Assembly: GCA_012719255.1 (NCBI GenBank) | Contig: JAAYAS010000019.1 | Location: 1-5,576 of the forward strand | Direction of reading: 5' to 3' | Length of the DNA stretch: 5,576 nucleotides | Origin: Microbacteriaceae bacterium | Lineage (GTDB): Bacteria; Actinomycetota; Actinomycetes; Actinomycetales; Microbacteriaceae | Shown: one piece after another, positions 1-4,129 of the stretch | Layout: every line of letters begins with the position of its first letter | Numbering within the stretch: position 1 is the stretch's first letter | Position numbers and translations under genes: made by a program | Notes under the pieces: generated by a model | The model's database searches: none | What the model was told of the DNA's origin: nothing | The model's input: only the letters and a program-made list of their open reading frames with translations

Positions 1-261
1 ATCGTGAAGGCGCACCGCGCCGCCGACCGCCCCCTCGCATCGATCTGCCACGCCGCCTGGCTGCTCGTCGAGGCCGACGCCGTGCGCGACGTGCGCATGA
101 CCTCGTACCCGTCGCTGAAGACCGACCTGCGCAATGCCGGCGCCGACTGGGTCGACGAGGAGGTCGTCGAGGATGCGGGCATCGTCACGTCGCGCACGCC
201 CGACGACCTGCCCGCGTTCAACGCGAAGCTCGTCGAGGTGTTCGCCGCCGCGAACGAGTAG
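1..261 (+). CDS. DJ-1/PfpI family protein (cysteine amidotransferase-like / deglycase-like), 5'-truncated by the window
   Basis: This is the last 86 residues of a DJ-1/PfpI-superfamily protein, read in frame from base 1 to the TAG at 259-261; the start lies upstream of the window. The visible segment begins just before the nucleophile elbow: ICHAAW carries the expected nucleophile Cys at visible residue 16 (codon 46-48) followed by His17, as in the PfpI/YhbO/general-stress-protein-18 type. It is followed by the typical C-terminal motifs MTSYPSLKTDLRNAG, WVDEEVV and VTSRTPDDLPAFN, which are strongly family-like. These are soluble cytoplasmic proteins with reported protease, glyoxalase or deglycase activity; the true substrate cannot be read from the sequence. 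Position 19 is Ala where many relatives have Pro (CHGPW/CHAPW). The gene converges on the cyclase-like gene, whose open frame runs antisense through it with no terminator-like spacer. The family call is firm; the catalytic function is not. Confidence 0.9.
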   Translation: MVKAHRAADRPLASICHAAWLLVEADAVRDVRMTSYPSLKTDLRNAGADWVDEEVVEDAGIVTSRTPDDLPAFNAKLVEVFAAANE

Positions 262-1313
262 CGGCCCGACGGCGTGACCCGCCCGACCTCGAGGCTGAAC
301 GCGAGCACGTCGGATCGTCGGCGGGATGTGCGCGCCCGCTCGAGGCCGCCGTGCTCGAGCGCGGCGAGCGAGGTTCGGCCCTCCCACACCGGCCGGCCGA
401 AGCGACGCACCCGCACGCGCAGTTCGCCGGCGAGATGCTCGAGGTCGCCGGGGGTGTTGCGGTGCTCGCCCGGCAGCGGCACCGGCAGCACGAACGCGTC
501 GTCGAGCGGCGCGGCGGCGACGACGTCGATGCGCCAGCCGAAACCGCGGCCGCGCAACCGCCACCGCTCGTCGCTCGTCGCCGTGCGCACGGGGCTCGCC
601 AGCGGATCGCCGAGGCGCACGACCCGGCCGTCGGGCAACCGCACGACGAGCCACGTGACCTCGACGCGCAGCGGCCCCGATGCGACGACGCCGCCGGCGA
701 AGGCCACGCACGCCCCGGGCTCGTCGAACCCCTGCGCCTGCCCCCACCACCACGCCTCGGGGAAGCCCTCGCGGCCCCAGTTCTTCTCGGCGTACACCTG
801 CGCGCCGTCGAACCGCCAGGTCTCCCCGCCCGCCGTCGCCGTGCCGGAGGCGCGGCCGCCGAGGAGCCAGGGGTGCCAGTACTGGTTGAGGCCGGGCACG
901 AGCTGGAACACGCTCGAGCCGCCGAGCGCCCGGTGCGGCCACGGTCGCAGTTCGTCGAAGGCGAGGTCGAGGCGGGCGTCCGCCCCGAGGTCGACGCGCA
1001 GGCGCTCGCGGTCGCCGACGAACGCCGGGGCCGCGGCCGGGCCGCCGCGCACGCCGAGCCGCGCCGGGTCGGACGCCGAGCCCTCGACCGCGGCCGTGCG
1101 CACGACGCCGTTCGGCCACGCCGCGAGGCCGACGGTGGCCCAGGCGCCGCGCGGTCTCCGGTTCGCGCCGCACAGCGCGATGACGACGCGTCCGGATGCG
1201 GGGTCGGTGATGCGCCAGAAGCAGCCCTCCATCGCGACGCCCGGATGGGCCCGGGTCGGGTCGCCGAAGGGGAGGTCGGCACCGGTCGATCGATATCGTT
1301 GGATGAGCCGCAT
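1..1313 (-). CDS. Tocopherol cyclase-like protein; no stop codon inside the window
   Basis: Read from the ATG at 1313-1311 (MRLIQRYRSTGADLPFG), this frame resembles the tocopherol cyclase family (the VTE1-type beta-barrel fold; actinobacterial members of about 320-340 residues). Supporting motifs are GGSSVFQLVPGLNQYWHPW (about residues 131-149) and EKNWGREGFPEAWWWGQ (about 176-192), which match the Trp-rich KNWG..FP..W.W.Q signature of the family, and a final LEHGG at 319-323. Family-like sequence ends near residue 325-330 (about base 340). The frame then meets no stop: it continues at least 437 codons to base 1, antisense to the whole visible PfpI segment. In 1-1313 only two reverse stop triplets exist (185 and 218), both in another frame. 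Either the true protein has a long non-homologous tail, or a frameshift or stop loss occurred. No Shine-Dalgarno is visible; the start was chosen from family resemblance. Tocopherol synthesis itself is unlikely in this type of organism; the substrate is unknown. It lies downstream of the MFS gene on the same strand. Confidence 0.75.
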   Translation of the reverse strand, partial: MRLIQRYRSTGADLPFGDPTRAHPGVAMEGCFWRITDPASGRVVIALCGANRRPRGAWATVGLAAWPNGVVRTAAVEGSASDPARLGVRGGPAAAPAFVGDRERLRVDLGADARLDLAFDELRPWPHRALGGSSVFQLVPGLNQYWHPWLLGGRASGTATAGGETWRFDGAQVYAEKNWGREGFPEAWWWGQAQGFDEPGACVAFAGGVVASGPLRVEVTWLVVRLPDGRVVRLGDPLASPVRTATSDERWRLRGRGFGWRIDVVAAAPLDDAFVLPVPLPGEHRNTPGDLEHLAGELRVRVRRFGRPVWEGRTSLAALEHGGLERARTSRRRSDVLAFSLEVGRVTPSGRYSFAAANTSTSFALNAGRSSGVRDVTMPASSTTSSSTQSAPALRRSVFSDGYEVMRTSRTASASTSSQAAWQIDARGRSAARCAFT

Positions 1314-1477
1314 GCCGGCAGTCGAGCACACGCACCCGGGAGGGGGCTCGGCGGCGGGCCGCGCCTCGAAGGCGGCGCGATCGACGTCGCGCACGTGCGC
1401 GAGCGCGGCCCGATCGCGCGCGTCGGTGCCGCATCCGGGATGGGAGTCGCGGGAGGCGCCGGAGCCGGCCGCGCGCC
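1314..1477. other. Intergenic gap between the MFS gene and the cyclase-like gene
   Basis: This 164-base spacer separates two genes transcribed in the same (minus) direction. I see no coding potential supported by homology. It contains the nested inverted repeat at 1375-1419 and one copy of the 10-mer CCGGATGCGG (minus orientation, 1429-1438). No convincing TANNNT -10 element close to the downstream ATG was found, so whether the two genes are co-transcribed is undecided. Confidence 0.5.
1375..1419. repeat. Nested inverted repeat (16-bp perfect palindrome inside 9-bp inverted arms)
   Basis: The sequence TCGCGCACGTGCGCGA at 1387-1402 is a perfect 16-bp palindrome. It is flanked by the arms GCGCGATCG (1375-1383) and CGATCGCGC (1411-1419), which are exact reverse complements. 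The whole structure is 45 bases long and sits near the middle of the spacer, about 60 bases from both the upstream stop codon and the downstream start codon. It could be a dimeric-regulator operator for the cyclase-like gene, or an RNA hairpin acting as terminator or attenuator after the MFS gene. There is no T-rich tract after it on the minus strand, which argues against a classical intrinsic terminator. The sequence is GC-rich, so some self-complementarity is expected by chance. Confidence 0.55.
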
Positions 1478-2617
1478 TCAATCCCGTCCGCGGCGCAGCG
1501 CCAGCGGCACCGTGAGCAGCGAGACCGCCCCGCCGACGAGCATCGCGGTGCTGAACGACGCGCCCGCGGCGATCGCGCCGATGACCACCGAGCCGAGCGC
1601 GGTGCCGACGTCGAAGCCGACGTTCCACATCGTGCTCGCGGCGCCGTAGTGCTGCCGGTCGACCGTCGCGAAGGTGAGCAGCAGCGTCAGGTTCTGCAGC
1701 GCGCCGTAGCCGATGCCGACGAGCGTCGCGCCGGCGAGCAGCAGCGGCGCGACGACGGCCGCCGGTTCGCGCACCGACCAGCCGACGAGCGCCATGCCGA
1801 TCGCGGTGATGAGCACGAGCGGCGCCACGAACGGGCGCGGCCCGCGCCGGTCGGCGGCGATGCCCGCCCACCAGCGGGTGAACGCCGCGGCGAGCGTGAG
1901 GCACAGCAGCGCCGCGACGGTGAGCCCGGCGCCTCCGTCGTGCATCTGCGCCGCGAACGTGATGAGCGCGCCGCCCGCGAGCGTCGCGGCGAGCAGCAGG
2001 GCCATTGGCGGGAGCATCCGCGCGTAGGGCGCGCGCCTACGGGGCTCGGGCACCCGCTCGGCCATGCGCGAGAGCCGGTAGGCCGGCCACGCCGCGAGCA
2101 CCGGCAGGAGGCCGACGACGATCATCGGCGCGAAGCCGAACTCCTCGACCACCCACGGCCCCGCCGGCACGAACAGCACCTGCGGCAGGGCGATCGCGAG
2201 GCCGTAGAGCCCCACCGCCTGACCGCGCCGCGCCGGTTCGACGAGCTCGGCGACGAGCGCGCTGCCGGTGACGGTGAGGATGCCGAAGCCGAGCCCCCGC
2301 AGCGCCGAGACGAGGAGGATCGGCGCGAGGGCGTCGCTCAAGAAGAACCCGGCCGTCGGCAGGCCGAGCAGCAGCATCCCCGCCACGAGCACGGCCGTCC
2401 AGCCGAAGCGGCGCAGCAGCGCCGGCACCGCGAGCTGGGTCACCACGGTGCACGCGAGGAGCACCCCGTTGACGAGGCCCGCGCCGAACGCATCCGCCCC
2501 GCCGCGCACCGCGAGCAGCGGCGCCACCGGGAGCAGCGCCGCGTAGCCGGCGAAGGCGAGGGCGGTGAGCACGAGGAGCCGCGGCATCCCCGGCGATCGC
2601 GCCACCGACGGCGTCAT
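1478..2617 (-). CDS. Major facilitator superfamily (MFS_1-type) transporter, 12 predicted helices
   Basis: This 379-residue integral membrane protein has twelve hydrophobic segments: roughly residues 14-38, 46-68, 73-92, 98-123, 134-153, 163-183, then a basic central loop (184-202, with RMAERVPEPRRRAP), then 203-223, 231-253, 262-281, 287-316, 329-350 and 353-373. The short RRFGW after helix 2 is a reduced motif A, and RGLGFGILTVTGSALVAELV followed by RRGQAVGLYG is the typical helix 4-5 region of MFS_1 proteins. The second half has the corresponding RQHYGAASTMWNVGFDVGTALG. The substrate cannot be read; drug or metabolite efflux is common for this architecture. I chose the ATG at 2617 because the encoded MTPSVARSPG leads directly into helix 1. 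ATG 2587 is an alternative, and neither has a clear Shine-Dalgarno. The frame is open much further upstream, but that extension is non-hydrophobic and overlaps the divergent GNAT gene. It is followed, 164 bases on, by the cyclase-like gene in the same direction. Confidence 0.87.
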   Translation of the reverse strand: MTPSVARSPGMPRLLVLTALAFAGYAALLPVAPLLAVRGGADAFGAGLVNGVLLACTVVTQLAVPALLRRFGWTAVLVAGMLLLGLPTAGFFLSDALAPILLVSALRGLGFGILTVTGSALVAELVEPARRGQAVGLYGLAIALPQVLFVPAGPWVVEEFGFAPMIVVGLLPVLAAWPAYRLSRMAERVPEPRRRAPYARMLPPMALLLAATLAGGALITFAAQMHDGGAGLTVAALLCLTLAAAFTRWWAGIAADRRGPRPFVAPLVLITAIGMALVGWSVREPAAVVAPLLLAGATLVGIGYGALQNLTLLLTFATVDRQHYGAASTMWNVGFDVGTALGSVVIGAIAAGASFSTAMLVGGAVSLLTVPLALRRGRD

Positions 2618-2660
2618 CGCGCCATCCGGATGCGGGCGGGGCGCGGCGGCGGGACGAGAG

Positions 2661-2672
2661 CGGGCATGCCCG
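2661..2672. promoter_or_regulatory. 12-bp palindrome near the presumed MFS transcription start (possible operator)
   Basis: CGGGCATGCCCG is a perfect palindrome. It lies just downstream, in MFS direction, of the TACGCT hexamer at 2680-2675, which would place it over the +1 region of the MFS transcript, a common position for a repressor site. Several MFS efflux genes are controlled by a local TetR- or MarR-type repressor, but no regulator gene is present in this window, so the assignment is speculative. Confidence 0.3.
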
Positions 2673-2674
2673 AC

Positions 2675-2680
2675 AGCGTA
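2675..2680 (-). promoter_or_regulatory. Candidate -10 element for the MFS gene (TACGCT)
   Basis: Read on the minus strand, TACGCT fits the actinobacterial SigA -10 pattern TANNNT. It would start transcription about 50 bases before the ATG at 2617. I see no good -35 hexamer at the usual spacing, so this rests on the -10 alone. Confidence 0.3.
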
Positions 2681-2732
2681 GGCCGTGCCGGACGTGCGCG
2701 CCGCTCGCACCGGCGTCCCAGCCGCGCGGTCG

Positions 2733-2738
2733 TAGGCT
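2733..2738 (+). promoter_or_regulatory. Candidate -10 element for the GNAT gene (TAGGCT)
   Basis: TAGGCT matches the actinobacterial -10 pattern TANNNT and is one of the few AT-containing words in this spacer. Transcription would begin near 2745, giving a leader of about 50 bases that includes the Shine-Dalgarno at 2784-2790. No recognisable TTGACA-like -35 lies 16-19 bases upstream. Confidence 0.4.
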
Positions 2739-2783
2739 CGCCGCAGGGCGCGAACGCCCCGTCCCGGGCGTCGCCGGTCACGC

Positions 2784-2790
2784 GAAGGAG
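2784..2790 (+). promoter_or_regulatory. Ribosome-binding site deciding the GNAT start (GAAGGAG)
   Basis: GAAGGAG ends four bases before the ATG at 2795. It fixes the start of the small GNAT protein, although the same frame is open for more than 1 kb upstream, across the MFS gene on the opposite strand. Confidence 0.75.
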
Positions 2791-2794
2791 CGCA

Positions 2795-3094
2795 ATGGAC
2801 CTCGAGTTCACCCGCAACACCGACCTCGGCCGCTACGAGGCGCACGGCGACGGCCGGCTCGCGGCGCTCGTCGCCTACGACGTCGAGGGATCCGAGATCG
2901 CCGTCCTCCACACCGTCGTGCAGTCGTGGGCCGAGGGGCAGGGCGTCGCCACCCGGCTCGTGCGCCACGTCCTCGACGACGTCCGCGCGCAGGGCGGGTT
3001 GCGGGTGCGGCCCGTGTGCACGTTCGTGCAGGGCTTCGTTGAGCGCAACCCCGAGTACGCCGACCTCGTCGACGCGCCCGCCGACGAGGGCTGA
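2795..3094 (+). CDS. Small GNAT-fold N-acetyltransferase-like protein (COG2388 type)
   Basis: This 99-residue protein resembles the minimal GCN5-related acetyltransferase-like family (COG2388, Acetyltransf_CG type). Family hallmarks are a beta-hairpin N-terminus (FTRNTDLGRYEAHGDGRLAA, residues 5-24), then IAVLHTVV (35-42), the acetyl-CoA pyrophosphate-binding turn EGQGVATRLV (47-56; usual form EGxGxGxxLV), an amphipathic helix to about residue 66, and VRPVCTFVQGFVERNPEY (71-88) with the conserved Cys75 in the usual V.P.C.FV..F....PEY pattern. The length is normal for the family. The acceptor is unknown; a small-molecule amine or a protein lysine is possible. It is preceded by a good Shine-Dalgarno, which settles the ATG against the long upstream extension of the same frame. 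It is divergent from the MFS gene and ends 24 bases from the convergent ku stop. A functional link with Ku is not indicated by the sequence. Confidence 0.87.
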   Translation: MDLEFTRNTDLGRYEAHGDGRLAALVAYDVEGSEIAVLHTVVQSWAEGQGVATRLVRHVLDDVRAQGGLRVRPVCTFVQGFVERNPEYADLVDAPADEG

Positions 3095-3095
3095 T

Positions 3096-3118
3096 CCCGC
3101 GGCAGGCCGCCGGCCGGG
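3096..3118. terminator. Candidate hairpin terminator between the convergent GNAT and ku genes
   Basis: The 24-base gap between the two stop codons can fold into one hairpin. Bases 3096-3099 (CCCG) pair with 3115-3118 (CGGG), and 3100-3103 (CGGC) pair with 3109-3112 (GCCG). A two-base bulge (3113-3114) and a five-base loop (3104-3108) complete it. Its placement exactly between two convergent stops fits a bidirectional terminator. Neither side has a T tract, which is common for actinobacterial terminators but weakens the call. Confidence 0.4.
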
Positions 3119-4033
3119 TCAGGCGCTCCGCTTCGACTTCTTCGCCGCCGGCTTCTTCTCGGCCGCCTTCTTCGCTGCGCCGCTCTTGGCCGCGCCCTTC
3201 TTCGACGCGCCCTTCTTCGAGCCCGTCGCCGACCCGCCGCCGCGCTTGCGGTCGAGCGACGCCTTGAGCGCCGCCATGAGGTCGATCACCTCGGCGTCGT
3301 CGGCGCCGTCATCGCTCTCGTCGGGGTCGCCGAAGGTCGCGGCGGTGTCGAGGGTGTCGCCGGCCTCGAGCTTCGCGTCGATGAGCTTGCGCAGCTCGAT
3401 CTGGTAGTCGTCCTCGAAGTCCTCCGGGGTGAAGTCCGACGCGAACTGCTCGACGAGCGCGGCCGAGAGCTTCAGCTCCTGCGCGCTCACCTTCGCCCGC
3501 GACCGGGCCCCCTTGAAATCGACCTCGCGCACCTCGTCGGCCCAGAGCAGCCCCTGCAGCACGAGCACCTTGCCGCGCACCCGCAGCGCTCCCAGCCGGG
3601 TCTTCTGCCGCAGCGCGAACCGCACGATCGCGGTGCGGTCGGCGTCCTCGAGCGTCTGCCGCAGCAGCAGGTACGACTTCGGCGACTTGCCCTCGGGCTC
3701 GAGGTAGTAGCTGCGCTCGAGCATGATCGGGTCGACCTGCTCGCTCGGCACGAACTGCACCACCTCGATCTCGCGGTTCTCGGCCTCGGGCAGCGAGGCG
3801 AAGTCGTCGTCGGTGAGCACCACCGTCTTCTCGCCCGAGTCGTAGGCCTTGTCGATGTCGGCGTACTCGACCTTCTCGTCGCAGACCTCGCAGCGGCGCT
3901 CGTAGCGGATGCGGCCGCCGTCGCGGTCGTGCACCTGATGGAACGAGATGTCGTGGTCCTCGACGGCCCCGTACGCCTTCACCGGCACGTTCACCAGTCC
4001 GAACGTGATCGCACCGCTCCACACCGCTCTCAT
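3119..4033 (-). CDS. ku: Ku, non-homologous end-joining DNA end-binding protein
   Basis: This 304-residue protein is the bacterial Ku homodimer subunit, which rings broken DNA ends and recruits LigD. The N-terminus MRAVWSGAITFGLVNVPVK is diagnostic of the family. It is followed by the FHQVHDRDGGRIRYERRC region with a C48-x-x-C51 pair, SEQVDPIMLERSYYLEPE, then KSYLLLRQTLEDADRTAIVRFALR, and WADEVREVDF leading to the conserved FTPEDFEDDYQIELRKLIDAK segment. After an acidic linker (DPDESDDGADDAEVIDL), residues 261-304 form a tail with 13 lysines in SKKGA- and KKAA-type repeats. This is the basic extension seen in actinobacterial Ku proteins, which adds DNA contacts. I chose ATG 4033 over the in-frame GTG at 4051 because Ku proteins begin at this motif and because TAGGGT lies seven bases before it, suggesting leaderless translation. 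The gene is divergent from ligD with a 96-base gap. Confidence 0.97.
   Translation of the reverse strand: MRAVWSGAITFGLVNVPVKAYGAVEDHDISFHQVHDRDGGRIRYERRCEVCDEKVEYADIDKAYDSGEKTVVLTDDDFASLPEAENREIEVVQFVPSEQVDPIMLERSYYLEPEGKSPKSYLLLRQTLEDADRTAIVRFALRQKTRLGALRVRGKVLVLQGLLWADEVREVDFKGARSRAKVSAQELKLSAALVEQFASDFTPEDFEDDYQIELRKLIDAKLEAGDTLDTAATFGDPDESDDGADDAEVIDLMAALKASLDRKRGGGSATGSKKGASKKGAAKSGAAKKAAEKKPAAKKSKRSA
3192..3221. repeat. Two 15-base tandem units inside the ku lysine tail
   Basis: Bases 3192-3206 and 3207-3221 differ only at the last position (GCGCCCTTCTTCGAC, then the same ending in G). On the ku strand they encode two successive lysine-pair units, giving SKKGASKKGA. Related degenerate KKGA, KKAA and KKP units continue to the stop, so the tail looks like a product of short tandem duplication and could vary in length between strains. 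Confidence 0.7.
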
Positions 4034-4040
4034 GGCGCAC

Positions 4041-4046
4041 ACCCTA
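4041..4046 (-). promoter_or_regulatory. Candidate -10 element for a leaderless ku transcript (TAGGGT)
   Basis: Read on the minus strand, TAGGGT fits the actinobacterial -10 pattern TANNNT. It is followed by seven bases (GTGCGCC) and then the ku ATG at 4033, so the A of the start codon would be at or next to +1. No Shine-Dalgarno precedes this ATG, which agrees with leaderless initiation. No good -35 is visible at 17-18 bases. Confidence 0.5.
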
Positions 4047-4118
4047 CGCACGGCGGCCTATCGATGAGCCTGAATGTTTCGGGGGTTGGCTGTGAACCGG
4101 CGCGGCGGCGCGCCGGGC

Positions 4119-4124
4119 AGGAGG
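4119..4124 (+). promoter_or_regulatory. Ribosome-binding site of ligD (AGGAGG)
   Basis: A perfect AGGAGG is followed by a five-base spacer (ACGAG) and the ATG at 4130. It fixes the ligD start and predicts efficient initiation. Confidence 0.85.
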
Positions 4125-4129
4125 ACGAG

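Larger units (their letters stand above)
2618..2794. other. Divergent intergenic region between the MFS and GNAT genes
   Basis: This 177-base region must contain the promoters of both neighbours. It holds a TANNNT-type hexamer in each direction (see the separate entries), a 12-bp perfect palindrome at 2661-2672 and one copy of CCGGATGCGG at 2626-2635. A reverse open frame ending at 2614 overlaps the MFS start codon as ATGA, but it resembles nothing I know and is probably a high-GC shadow. Confidence 0.6.
4034..4129. other. Divergent ku-ligD intergenic region
   Basis: These 96 bases separate the ku and ligD start codons and must carry both promoters. On the ku side, TAGGGT lies next to the start codon. 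On the ligD side there is a strong Shine-Dalgarno, but I see no confident -10 or -35. The middle (about 4059-4100) is the least GC-rich part, as expected for a promoter. A short palindrome, CGGCGCGCCG at 4106-4115, precedes the ligD ribosome-binding site; in DNA this GC-rich it is weak evidence for an operator. Confidence 0.6.

Noticed and set aside
218..1282. Minus-strand open frame of 354 codons next to the cyclase frame
   Set aside because: Its translation is an Arg/Ser/Ala-rich low-complexity product with no family resemblance. It is a shadow of the cyclase-like gene, whose own frame gives recognisable motifs. It matters only as the frame holding the stop at 218.
274..1649. Long plus-strand open frames (274-1515 and 351-1649)
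   Set aside because: They lie antisense to the cyclase-like gene, have Arg/Pro/Ala-rich composition and no recognisable motif, and reflect the scarcity of stop triplets in this DNA.
1649..2794. Upstream extension of the GNAT frame (more than 380 codons before the ATG at 2795)
   Set aside because: This part is antisense to the MFS gene and is Arg/Glu/His-rich low complexity. The GAAGGAG site and family resemblance place the true start at 2795.
2614..2820. 68-codon minus-strand frame ending in an ATGA overlap with the MFS start
   Set aside because: The overlap resembles translational coupling, but the product has no family resemblance, no Shine-Dalgarno, and overlaps the GNAT start. It is probably chance.
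2618..2968. N-terminal extension of the MFS frame to 2968
   Set aside because: The extension is hydrophilic and would overlap the GNAT gene. MFS proteins start shortly before helix 1, which fits ATG 2617 or 2587.
4034..4051. GTG at 4051 as the ku start
   Set aside because: It adds six residues before the conserved MRAVWSGAI N-terminus, overlaps the TAGGGT promoter element, and has no ribosome-binding site.
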